Origin: Seminavis robusta
Lineage: Eukaryota > Bacillariophyta > Bacillariophyceae > Naviculales > Naviculaceae
Assembly: GCA_903772945.1 (NCBI GenBank)
Contig: CAICTM010000611.1
Span: 1-56,651 of the forward strand
Length of the DNA stretch: 56,651 nucleotides
Direction: 5' to 3'
In this document: positions 35,063-45,158 of the stretch, piece after piece
Numbering within the stretch: position 1 is the first letter of the stretch
Layout: each line of letters begins with the position of its first letter
Notes under the pieces: model-generated
Told to the model about the DNA's origin: nothing
The model's database searches: none
Seen by the model: the letters and a program-made list of their open reading frames with translations, nothing else
Position numbers and translations under genes: made by a program

Positions 35063-38029
35063 GCCGAGTACGAGGTTTCTTTGAGGACGTCTCTGTAGTT
35101 GCCAAATGCATTCCGGACCTAATCGACGAAGCAAGAGATTTGTTCAGATGGAAGGAGACGAAAACACCAAGGACACCACCACCATGCAGGACTCTTGTCG
35201 TACCATGATGTCATAGAACGCCAAATAGGATTCTGTCGAGCGCGGGGTCGCGGGAGAAATGACTAGCAGCTGTGACAAAGCCCAAGCGACGCGTTGCCGT
35301 AACTGTCCGGGGTCTTCAAGCACAGCCTTGATCCAGACGGCGCGTCGTTGTAGCTCCAGGTCAGCCGATGTTGTCGATCGCAAGTAAACCGTGGAGGCAT
35401 CGAATGCACCTTTGTTGATGGCACTGCCACCTAGAGATGGTTCGTTTGCAACCTCGAAGGGACTGCCACACACCAGAGTCCTGCTGCCTGAAGGCCCCCG
35501 CGATTCCTCCTCCGTGGCAATCGAAGCGAGATCGATTCCCAATGCTTGAGCTATTTGCTGCGTGCGAAGTTCCAGGGGTAGCTCAAAAAAATCAAAGAAA
35601 CTTCCCAACCGCGCAGGACCTGAAAGACGGTTCTTGACCGAATGCCATCGTGTCATCTCATGCCAGTCTGGGAATCTCAGTGTCGTATTGCCAGCTTCGG
35701 CTGGTTCTCGGATGGGATTGTGGGTGTCGGAATTGCCTGGGTGATTCCGTACCCAATATGTAAAGTCGTACACGTTCCAATGATCTGGATGAACATTCTT
35801 CCAACAGCGACGAGGTCGCCGAATGTCTGGAACTTCAAAGCCTTTCGTGTCCAGATCGGCGGCATGACACGTTTCGTCTGGAAGATTGGTTCTGGCGCGC
35901 CAAACGTCGAGTAAAATCGGTGGACTCATGTCTTGCGCCGCTCCAGCGGCTTGACGGTCCGACATTTCACGCCAAACATTCCGTGACAACTGTCGGGCCA
36001 ACACGGTTGCTGTAGTTTCATTGACATCGGTAAACCGAGCATTGTTGGAACATGGCACCGACAACCACCGCGATCGAGAACCGGGAACGCAGGGAGCGGT
36101 CACTTGAGGATCACGTTGAATATCCAACCCTTCCATGGCGTACAAGAACGCTGTCTCTGCTCTTGGATCGTCACGAGTGACTTGGTAGATTGCCCGGAGC
36201 GCCCTTGGCGTGACTTGAAAGTAGCGTGCGACGCGATCATCATTGGATGACACATCATACGGGCATGCATTGGAATGATTGGACAGAACACACTCGTGTT
36301 CATTCAAAAAGGTTCTGGGGGTGTTGGCGCACCGGGCCGAGAATGCATCGTAGAGCAAAGTGTTTTGATTGTCTTGGGCTACAGTGCCACCTCCATCGGG
36401 CAGTGGATTGTCGAGGGTATTGCTCAGCAATTGGAACCGTGGATCGTGAATGTAATAGGAGCCATTCCAGAGTGCAAACACGGCTTCTTGACGTTCTCCG
36501 TTTCGCGATTCTCGCAAACTAGCACATTCCGTGTGGGTCAGATTGGTTTGTAGAATGATTTCGTTGTTTGATGGCATGGTTCCCTCTTCTGGAAAGTAGC
36601 GTTCGTCAATCACAGAGGCACTCTCGAGGGGTATTTCCAGAACGGTCAGTGAAACGTTGTTAGTGGAGTTGGTGGTGTTGTTGGCTCCATAGACTGGTGG
36701 ATTGGTCCATTTCTGTATGGAGGATTGCGGATCTCCAAAGACCATGGCAATGCAACCTTCGGTAGGATGCTCTACTGTCATACCCACGCGTTTGCCATTG
36801 TACTGAATGGAGCATATTCTGTAGCTTCCATCGGGCCAATCTTGTGGTTGTGCACCATCATTGTTGTTGCTGTCAGCCTCATCATTCCACCGATAAATGG
36901 GAGCACGCACGACGGTTCGGAATTGACCATCGACACGGAGCATCACAAAAGAAGGAGGTTGCTGCTGACTCGTAATACTGCTGCTGGTATTTGTATGCGG
37001 GCCCAAAAAGTAGGACACGGTCAATCGTTTGTTGATATCCTTTTCCGAAAAGGCCATGCGTCGGTACCGAGTGCCAGATTGACACGGTGCGGTCACAGCT
37101 CCCAAGCTAGAGGCGGATTCGAATCGGGCATTGAGGTGCCGTCGAAAAATGGCCCGGTGGCTCATGATGGGGTGCTTGTCGGGATCCATTTGATCCTGGA
37201 CCCAATCGGCAAATTGTTGCATCAGCGTTGCATTACCGTTGTTGTTTGGCGTCGTAGTGCTGGAATGATTATTATCAATACGTCCGATTTCTGCACGCGT
37301 AGCTCCAAAGGTGGCCTGTTCAAGGAATCGAGCAATTTCGGTGCGCCTCGAGTAATAGCTGGGCCGTCCAAAGGTGGTAAGTTGAAAGATGGCTTGGTTC
37401 GGATTATTATTGGGTACAGCAACATCCAAATTGATTTGACACCTATTGTTGTTGCTGAAACAACGAAAGGGTTGGAGATGGTTGACGTAGGGACCGGCCG
37501 TAACTTCCCAATTAAAGTTGTCATAGGAGCGGGCAATGGGTTGTAGATATGTCTCTCCGACACTGTTGACATGGACCTGGACAAGAGTGCATAGCGTGTC
37601 ATTGGACGACTTGGTCAATTCGATCCAGTAACTCGAAGGAGTGGATCGTTTGGACACAGCAGCAGAAGTATTATGTGTCGGATGATCGATGGATGGAGAC
37701 GGAAAGGAGAATTCGAGGGACGATTCCAGTTCCGTGGGACACGACAGTCTCAAGATAATATCTTGCTCATCAGTCCCATTATTGGTTGGAATTGCCGAGA
37801 GATCCCGTCGTTCTTCCTCGTTTTCATAGTTGTCCCTGTGGGCTGGATAGGATGACAGATCCTTGTTGGTGGGAGATGCCGAGGGATCTTGATGATGATC
37901 TTGGTGGCGCAACAGAGGGGCTCCTATGAGAGCCAAGTTGACTGCCGTGGTAATGATGAGCAGTACCACCAACGGGAGAATTCGACGCCCTTGGTTGATG
38001 GGTTGAGCAATGTGTGGCTCTTCCGCCAT
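34952..38029 (-). CDS. DUF1800-DUF1501 fusion gene, 5' part (N-terminal half)
   Basis: Starts at ATG 38029. Exon 1 runs to 35204 (942 residues), then an 85-bp intron (35203-35119), then exon 2 from 35118 into the loop. Residues 16-40 form a single hydrophobic anchor after a short polar head, giving a type II membrane topology. The DUF1800 domain opens near residue 235 (IARFLEQATFGATRAEIGRI, then FADWVQDQMD) and contains a large insertion before resuming with LQRRAVWIKAVLEDPGQLRQRVAWALSQ and FGNYRDVLKETSYSA. Past 34952 the sequence turns into an inverted copy and reads to a stop. Joined through the loop to 30214-26168 it would give about 2,200 residues with phase kept. Function unknown; in bacteria the two domains come from neighbouring genes for exported proteins. 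Confidence 0.85.
35063..37083 (-). repeat. Inverted repeat 2, right arm (2,021 bp)
   Basis: Reverse complement of 32947-34951. Identity is essentially complete next to the loop and falls towards the N gap, where indels accumulate (about 16 bp net). This arm is intact coding sequence, the other is not. Confidence 0.93.
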
Positions 38030-39519
38030 GATTGTTGTTGCATTGGATGGGTTTCAAGTTGATGCCATGGATCTGTTCCGACAAAGCCAGGCTTTGTTTT
38101 CTTGGCTTTGAAAGCAGCACATGAGGAGGAAAGAAGTCTTGTTTGGCCTTTCTATTTTCAGCGAAAGATCCTCTTCAAACGACTCAACAAAAGATCCTAT
38201 TAACAGGAAGCTACCGTCGCAAATATGATTTTGACTTAAATGACTGACCCAAGTGACCTCTCTTATTAAGTGATGTGACTTGTTTTACTCCTCCTTTCTG
38301 CTCCAATATGTCCGACTGACAATGATGAATTAATCGATAGAGCCCTTTGGTTTGTGCTCCTTTAACTCTTTCTGAAATCAGCCAAGCTATTGAATGTTCG
38401 TTTAAAAACCCTTGGTTATAAGCAATATCGATATTTGCTTAGGATTACAGCTGGGGCTAGGCTACGTAGAAGCCATTGCTATTGATGGATTTGATGGAGC
38501 TACCGGTAGATATACTACTGAAGGAGTAGTATCTCTGGCAGAGAAAAAGATTCCGGTCCAAAAGTGTCGATACAATGACGAAGTAAGTGGCTTGCAAGCA
38601 GTCAGTTGAATAAAGAGCTCTGCCTTCACAATATGCCACTTTAGCTTTACACGTACTATTGATGAAAGGGTAAACCTACATGTACTAGCTAGCGTGGGAA
38701 ATCCGCCCACTGCTGGGGCCAACGAAAGGATGGAATGCACTGCTGGGTAAGTGAGTATTGAGGGAAATCCAGTGCTGGGGCCAACCTTTGTAGGGATTGC
38801 CGGGGCCAACTGTTGGAGTTCAAACCTGGAGCTACCGTATCTACCGTATAGTTGCCTCTCACCGTGAACGTTCGTGTCGCATTTGCAGCCTACCACATCA
38901 TAAATAGTTGCCTCACTGGTGCAGTGTAGATCGTAAAGCACTGCACGGCGCAGACTCTACATGTACTCCTTGTCTGTCTTTCTCTGAAAATAGGATATCT
39001 TATCTTCAAGGGATGGTCATGTCGGTAATGCATTATAGGCGACTGACTTCGTGGACAATTGCGTGTTGGTAGATTCAAAGATCTTGGCTTCAACATACAT
39101 TTACCAGCAGCTACAGTACCAGTACCTGGGGTCGCCCATTGCTGTTTGGTTTGATTTTTGCCTCGGCTAGCGAGCCCAGCCAGATATTCCATTTCTCTTC
39201 AATTCAAATGAAACCAATCAACACCTGGAGTAGAGAGTGCAATGCACACCGTACACCTTTTTTAAAATAAACACCAGTCTTAAAAGATTAATCGTCATTG
39301 GATTGGTGTAATCTAGCTCATTCTGTTCCGGAAGTGGATCTGAAAGTTTGGAAGCAGACTCGTCACTCGGGAGGTACGGTACCAGTGGCGGAAGCAGTTC
39401 TTGAACGAACCAATGCCAGTTTGATGGGAATATCATTCCTTGGTTCCTTGCTTCTTGGTTCTTGGGCGTTGGCAAAGGATGTTGCTGGCTGTTGCACTAG
39501 CAGTTCGCTGTCCTTGGAT
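38030..39519. other. Intergenic region with GCTGGGGCCAAC repeats
   Basis: Upstream region of the DUF1800-DUF1501 gene. A short motif GCTGGGGCCAAC (third copy GCCGGGGCCAAC) occurs three times at about 38712, 38773 and 38800. Minus-strand frames at 38462-39192 show no recognisable domain. No gene supported. Confidence 0.4.
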
Positions 39520-39825
39520 TCATGGATGGATTGAATCCTTCGTGAATTCGTTAATTCGTTCCTTCACGGCGTCTTTCCAGCAGGAAGAACCACATGATTT
39601 ATTATTGTTGCTGTTACTGTTTTGTTGGACGGATCTAAAATTCTTGTCCATGTCACTGTTGTTGCCGTCGTCACTGTAGTTTAGTTTGACCAAGACAATA
39701 ACTAGTGCCAATATGGCTGTCATGGCAACCACAAACTGTACCAATGCGACCAAGGCTATCGTTTTCCGTGTTCTCGAAATAATGGGTAGCGTTGTTTCCG
39801 TCATTGGTGCTTCGGTTGTTGGCAT
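39520..39825 (-). CDS. Small single-pass membrane protein, unknown
   Basis: 101 residues from ATG 39825. Polar Thr-rich head (MPTTEAPMTETTLP), one strong hydrophobic helix at about 22-46 (ALVALVQFVVAMTAILALVIV), then an Asn/Ser-rich tail with a Cys pair (SCGSSC). No family recognised. It might instead be the first exon of a longer gene, since the pattern of short head plus anchor plus low-complexity linker resembles the N-termini of the large membrane proteins in this window. Confidence 0.45.
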   Translation of the reverse strand: MPTTEAPMTETTLPIISRTRKTIALVALVQFVVAMTAILALVIVLVKLNYSDDGNNSDMDKNFRSVQQNSNSNNNKSCGSSCWKDAVKERINEFTKDSIHP

Positions 39826-40249
39826 TTTTTTATAATGTTGAGAGTGACGACGGCGGGGTAGCTCAATTGCTAGCTATGGTAGCTAGCTAGAGTAAGGACG
39901 AGGGCGGCTTTCCTTGTATCATACAGTACGTGGGTTGCGTTGTTGCAGTATTGGATGCATCTGGTAGGGAGATAGATGATGGCTGATGAGGGAATATGTA
40001 ATGATGAGAGCAACCACAAGTCTTGTTCCGGAGTTGATTAATTAAATTTGCAGAAACCTTCGACCCAAAGATCTTGATCGAGGGCCACAAGACTTCGAAC
40101 AAGACTGCCCCAGAGGTACGTTCCTACCGTACCCCCCGATTTAAGCCAGCGGAGCTGTGTAACCTCGGCAGAAAGGTTTCAGTGTACATAGAAGCAGGGT
40201 ATTAGCTAGCTAGCTAGAAGCAGATACATGTAGTGCTTAGCTAGTGCTA
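39826..40249. other. Spacer with GCTAGAAGCAGATA motifs
   Basis: Upstream of the small membrane gene. Near 40189-40232 are copies of (GC)TAGAAGCAG, continued on the other side of the Harbinger element at 41875-42005. No gene seen. Confidence 0.45.
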
Positions 40250-41606
40250 GGGCACTGTTTACCGGAGGTGACTAAACGCGCGCTTAAAGATTGTTTAAGA
40301 CTGGTATTTAATCGTGTGTTTAGTCGAAAAGCTTTAAGATCGTCAGTGTCTACCGTGTTTCGACTAACCATGCACACTAACAGTTAGTCGTGAGTTTTGT
40401 CGAAAATTTTAGACTGATCAGTATCTACCGAAACACGCTTAACGGTTCGACTAAAATCCGTCCACTCGCTCGCTGGAAGGAAAATCGCAACCTCTCTCAT
40501 TCAGTCATTATTCCTGTTGTTGTTGTGCTCTATTCCACTCCCTTTGTTGTTGCTTTTATCCATCAAATTGTTCCACTGTAATCGACGTTTCATGGCAATT
40601 TCTACCGACTTTGGCTGTTGAGACCATCCAATCTCAGCTGGAACTTCATCTGTATCTTTAGCTTGAATTGCTGCTAAATCCGATGGACTATCGACAACTT
40701 GTCTACCGACAACTGCATTGTCTGCCTTGTACAAGGCTCGAACATCTCCATCCATAACTCGATCAGCCACGCACATGTTGTGTAGGAGAAGACATGAATT
40801 GACCCTGTTTCCGATCAATTCCAAATCAAGTTCCAGAAATGGCCGGAACATGTACTGGAACTTACATTGCAACACTCTGTAAAGTCTTTCGATATCCTTC
40901 TGTACCGCTTCCTGCCAAGCAGAAAACTGCTTCTCCCAATCAAGGATTGGATCGGACAAAGTCTTGACAAAACGAGAAAATTGGGGATATATACTGTCAA
41001 CCAAAATGAAGAAGGCGTTGAATTCTTCACCCGAGATCGTGAAAGGTACGGCTCCACTTTCTGTTTCAAGCCGTTTCATCGTGCCATTCAATATGTTTTC
41101 TTGGATGGGAGACATGTCAAATATCGTAATGTCATCGAGTGTACCGGCATATCCAAAGGCACCCCACCAAAGAAATAGATTATGGTCTCCCAAGCCTTCA
41201 AAGGCAAGCGTGAGAATTTTCTTGGAGCCCTTGTAGGCATCTTGCCAACCAACTGGACAATTCTTCCATGCATTGTGCATGCAATCAAGGGATCCAAGCA
41301 TCCCGGGAACACCGTGGACTTGCTGGTGTAAATCTGAAATTGCTTTCAAGTCTGCGGCAGTGGGCATTCGTAGGTATTCTTCTTGATACAACTGCCGCAT
41401 AACGATGTCAAAGTACTTGCGGCAATCTCTGGCATGAGTTAGGGACATTTGAAAATAATCCCGAAATGCATTGAAAATAATAGTAAAAGTGAGGATAATA
41501 AGTGGTAGAGATACAGATAACAAGAGGCAAGTAGTTGGTTGGTTGGTTGGCTTGTTGCTGCTGTTGCTGCTGTTGCTGCTGTTGCTGCTGTTGCTGCTAT
41601 TGCTGC

Positions 41607-41649
<43 letters not shown>

Positions 41650-41857
41650 TAAAAGACTGTTAGTCAAGCCTTTTGTGTTGGTGAGCAATTTTCACTAAAG
41701 AGCCTCCCGTTAGTCAAAAACGACGACCTTTGACTAACGAGTTTAGTCAAAAATAGCTTTAGTAGCATGGGTAGACACTGCCGAAAATACTAAACTTTCG
41801 ACTAAACGACGATTTTTGGTTTAAGAGCGCCTTTAGTAGCTTCGGTAGACAGTGCCC
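40250..41857 (-). mobile_element. PIF/Harbinger-type DNA transposon, 1,608 bp
   Basis: Termini form an imperfect inverted repeat: left GGGCACTGTTTACCGGAGGT then ACTAAAxGCGCxCTTAAA; right, reverse complement, GGGCACTGTCTACCGAAGCT then the same block. The flanking trinucleotides are CTA (40247-40249) and TTA (41858-41860), close to the 3-bp TWA target duplication usual for this superfamily. Subterminal copies of CAGTGTCTACC occur inside both ends (about 40345, 40409, 41771). It holds one transposase gene; the Myb-like partner gene of plant elements is not seen. Confidence 0.85.
40501..41688 (-). CDS. Harbinger-type DDE transposase
   Basis: The frame is open from 41688 but the first ATG is at 41448; upstream lies a Ser/Asn run made by a CTG/TTG microsatellite, so the true 5' end (perhaps another exon) is unclear. 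The core matches plant and algal Harbinger transposases: FRDYFQMS, GVPGMLGSLDCMH and WKNCPVGW, YKGSKKILTLAFEGLGDHNLF, GTLDDITIFDMSP, then KDIERLYRVLQCKF. The three catalytic acids can be placed in SLDCMH (Asp), LDDIT (second Asp) and KDIER (Glu), so the DDE triad looks intact. A conserved Trp after CMH is Asn here. Function: excision and insertion of the element. Confidence 0.87.
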
Positions 41858-42756
41858 TTAACTTGCGCTTAAATAGCTAGAAGCAGATCCCCTAGCTAGA
41901 AGCAGATTCCCATAGCAAGCTAGAAGCAGATACCCCAAGCTAGCTAGAATACTAGTTAGATAGCTTTTGCTAGCTTTAGAGTTTTTCCTGGTAGAAGCAG
42001 ATCCGCCTACTAGGATGCATGTAAATAGCTTTAGCACCATCCCATGATACTTATTTAGTTTTTGCTGACTTATTTGTATTCTAACCCTACCCTTATACCT
42101 GCAGGGACCACCGTAGCAGGAAAAACAATTAAAGGGGTTGAGGGCTCTGGCAGCAAGACTGCCGAGGTAATAGTTCCAAACTTTTGGTTGGTCCCCTTTT
42201 GTTTTAAAAGTACATGTACTATTAATATTATTAATAGCAGGTATTAAATTATACTATTGTTACTGCAGTACCGGACCGTTGGGTATTTAGTAAGTCATGA
42301 AAATGACGTCTCTTATCATAGGTCTCCTTTCGAAAGGAGAAGTCTGCTACGCTCTCGATTCTTCTTCCGGAAAGGGAGAAGGACCTGAGTACTGAGTATA
42401 GTCTAAGTCTTCTCCTAAAACCTGGAGACTTCTCCTTTACATCATTTAATTAAGTCGCTAATCTCCCATTTTAAAAGGAGACTTCTCTTCTCCCTTATTA
42501 ATTAGGAGACATTTGAAAATTTAACTTTCTCCTGGTTTTTGTTTTTTGTGGTTCCCTGACTCAATTTCCCAAAGGTCCCGTGTTTGCCCCCAAGAGTATT
42601 GAGTAATAGTTAGTTTCATTATTTTTGCCGCCATCTTGGCAACGGATACACACCCCAGGTGTTCAGTTCTCGTTGACAGCCATCCATCCATCCATCCATA
42701 GATAGGTATTACAGCTAGTAGTACTGGTAGTAGTAGACAGGGTTGATGAGTGAGCA
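41858..42756. repeat. GCTAGAAGCAGAT repeats and GGAGAAGTCT hairpin cluster
   Basis: Four copies of TAGAAGCAGATxCCC lie at about 41877-42005. From 42318 to 42535, short inverted motifs (CTCCTTTCGAAAGGAGAAGT; CCTGGAGACTTCTCCTTT; AAAAGGAGACTTCTC) recur in both orientations, giving several small potential hairpins. Start of the helicase-associated-domain gene follows at 42757. Confidence 0.5.
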
Positions 42757-43932
42757 ATGAGTGTGAGGAATGTTCTGTCAGCGTTGTTGACCAAGTCGAC
42801 GCGTACGAGAAAACTACATCTATTACATGTTCATGATGTATCGAGGTATCCAATTTGCCATCATCATCATCATGTACATCGACTAAAGTCCATATCCAGA
42901 TTTCTCTCTTCGTCAGCCAATGACAATGACAATGACAACAACAACAACAACAACAATAATGACAATAATATCGACACATCCACATTTTTCTTGTCGAACG
43001 ATGCCAACCTGAGTCCTCTCACGGTCGACAATCCCACATGGGACGACAATTTGGCCGCTCTGTGCGAATACCGGGACCGCCATGGCACGGTCAACATTCC
43101 CGATCGATCGTCGCACTATCCACAATTGGGACGATTCGTCTATAATTTGCGACGTCAAAAATCATTATTGACACAAATTCAAAAACAACAATTGGACGAA
43201 TTGGGATTTCTATGGGAATCGTCCCTCGATGCCAAACGACAGCAACAATGGGAGGACATGTTTGACCGATTGGTAGCATTTCAACAAGAACATGGACATT
43301 GTGTGGTACCACAACAGTACGAGAAGGATCCGCCCTTGGGAATTTGGGTCATGAATCAACGATCTCGATGGAAACTGTCGGAATTAGAAACATCCTCCTC
43401 ATCACAAGCTGCACTCACAGAAGACCAACGAGAACGATTGGCCGCCATTGGATTTGTGGTACGACTACGACCGGGAGGAGCCCGCAAACAAACCAAATTC
43501 GAACAACGATGGAATCTTCGCTTTCAAGAATTATTGGCGTATCAAGAAGAGCACGGCGATTGCAATGTGCCACTCACCTTTGTCAAGAATAAAAAATTGG
43601 CCAATTGGGTCCATACGCAACGCCAATACCACAAAAAGGGACAATTGCGATGGGATCGATACCAAGCCCTTTGCGATATCGGATTTACTTGGGATTTTGC
43701 CGAAATACATGACGAATCCTGGCATCGACGCTACAAGCAAGTCAAGACGTATTACGAACAATTGCAGCAATACAAATTGCAACAGTCCGATACTAGTAAA
43801 CTGCCGACATTGAGCGACCGCGCCAAAGTATGGAAAGACAATCAACGGCGTGCCCATGCCAGTGGATATCTAGATCCCGATCGAAAGGCACTTTTAGATG
43901 AAATTGAAGGATTTGAATGGAGGCAAGAGTAG
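42757..43932 (+). CDS. Protein with four helicase-associated domains
   Basis: 391 residues from ATG 42757. After a basic head (MSVRNVLSALLTKSTRTRKL, possibly a transit peptide) and an Asn/Asp run, four helicase-associated domains follow: W(D)xxLAALCEYRDRHGTVNIP (about 92-155), WEDMFDRLVAFQQEHGHCVVP (about 162-235), RFQELLAYQEEHGDCNVP (about 247-308) and a degenerate one starting WHRRYKQVKTYYEQ (about 318-391). Each has the pattern HGxxxVP...LGxWVxxQR...LxxIGFxW. The domain was named from bacterial helicases; stand-alone arrays are common in diatoms and their role, probably nucleic-acid binding, is not established. No intron seen. Confidence 0.9.
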   Translation: MSVRNVLSALLTKSTRTRKLHLLHVHDVSRYPICHHHHHVHRLKSISRFLSSSANDNDNDNNNNNNNNDNNIDTSTFFLSNDANLSPLTVDNPTWDDNLAALCEYRDRHGTVNIPDRSSHYPQLGRFVYNLRRQKSLLTQIQKQQLDELGFLWESSLDAKRQQQWEDMFDRLVAFQQEHGHCVVPQQYEKDPPLGIWVMNQRSRWKLSELETSSSSQAALTEDQRERLAAIGFVVRLRPGGARKQTKFEQRWNLRFQELLAYQEEHGDCNVPLTFVKNKKLANWVHTQRQYHKKGQLRWDRYQALCDIGFTWDFAEIHDESWHRRYKQVKTYYEQLQQYKLQQSDTSKLPTLSDRAKVWKDNQRRAHASGYLDPDRKALLDEIEGFEWRQE

Positions 43933-45158
43933 AGGTGCTTGCTGCCTTGGATCAGCCAGCCAGCCAGCCACCGATTGGATTGGATTGGATTGGAGTGCAA
44001 TGGAGAGGAGACGAATGATATCAAATCAAATCAAATTGAATCCAATCCAATCCACTGGCACGTTCTTCTCTCGTTTCCAGGATTGTGGGACTAGTTCTTC
44101 GAACACCACTTTCAGCTCTGGTACTAGTACTACGTGTAGCCGATCTGGACATTGTTATTATGTATGATCCTTTGCTAACGTACCGTACCGTAACGTAACG
44201 AAACGCAAAATGAGAATGGCTAGCTATCTGCCTGGTTATTTATTTTCAAGGCTCTAAAGCTGCTTTAGTACCGTACGTGTAGTGTACAATAGTGACGCCC
44301 ATGACATGGTTCTTGGCTGCCAGTGAAGATTCGCCAACCAATCGAATGATCGAGTCCTCGGGTTCGTACTGTATGCCGGCTCTTTCTTGGTTTTGAATCG
44401 AATCTACAACATGCTTGCCAATCCAAGAGGTGCAGCACTTCAGCTGGCTATCATACTGTAGTAGGTGAACTCTGGCGAGGCAGAGCTCTCTTGTATCTGT
44501 AGGACGAACTTGACAAGAGAATCTGATGGCATCAGAAGTTTGCAATGTTCTTTTGCCTCACGCAACGCTCAGAAGCTATCATCGCCACGGCGCCTCTTGC
44601 ACAGAGCGACGCTTCCAACAACAAGCGGCTACTACATGTACTCTATGCAGAGTACAATCTGCAGAAACCACTGCCGTGTCGGCTGTTTGAGTGGTTGTGT
44701 CGCCTGTCGCCGTTTGGTTGCCTGGTACTTATTACTGACTGATCGATCAGTCCAGCAGTTCGATCGTGTCCGACTCCTCGGCCATGTGGGGCCTTCTTGG
44801 TATCTACATGAGGTGCACTGCACTTGGCTACCGTAGTAGGTGGTTTCTGGCGAGGCAGAGCTCTCTTGTATGCGTGGGGGAGTGTCGCCTTGTGCAAATT
44901 CCATGCAGCCTTTGTCGTACCGTACGGTACGGTGAGATGGTGCAACGCAAATCGGTTGTGGCTGGCAAAAGGGTTTTTTGTCGCTTTTTTCAAACGCATC
45001 GATGGTTCTGGATTGTTCGTCTGTCGGAAAGGTAGCGTCATGTCGAAAATAAAGTTGGTGTTGCTTTGTGGGGATGCCATTCCATTCGTACGGTAGCCAC
45101 CATGCCTCGATCTGCTCCACCATTTTTGTCACACCGTACTTACTTTACTGACTGATCA
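43933..45158. other. Intergenic region with a duplicated block
   Basis: The block TAGTAGGTG-(3)-TCTGGCGAGGCAGAGCTCTC occurs at about 44460-44497 and 44834-44871. GTAC palindromes lie at 44178-44200 and 44917-44933. Frames on the minus strand (44246-44545 and 44632-45132) lack domains and an ATG in the right place. No gene supported. Confidence 0.45.

Noticed and set aside
41471..41698. Plus-strand frame encoding a long poly-leucine run
   Set aside because: It is the mirror of the CTG/TTG microsatellite inside the Harbinger transposase frame and has no other content.
44632..45132. Minus-strand 166-codon frame as a gene
   Set aside because: No ATG start in a sensible place, no domain, and it overlaps intergenic GTAC palindromes and a local duplication.
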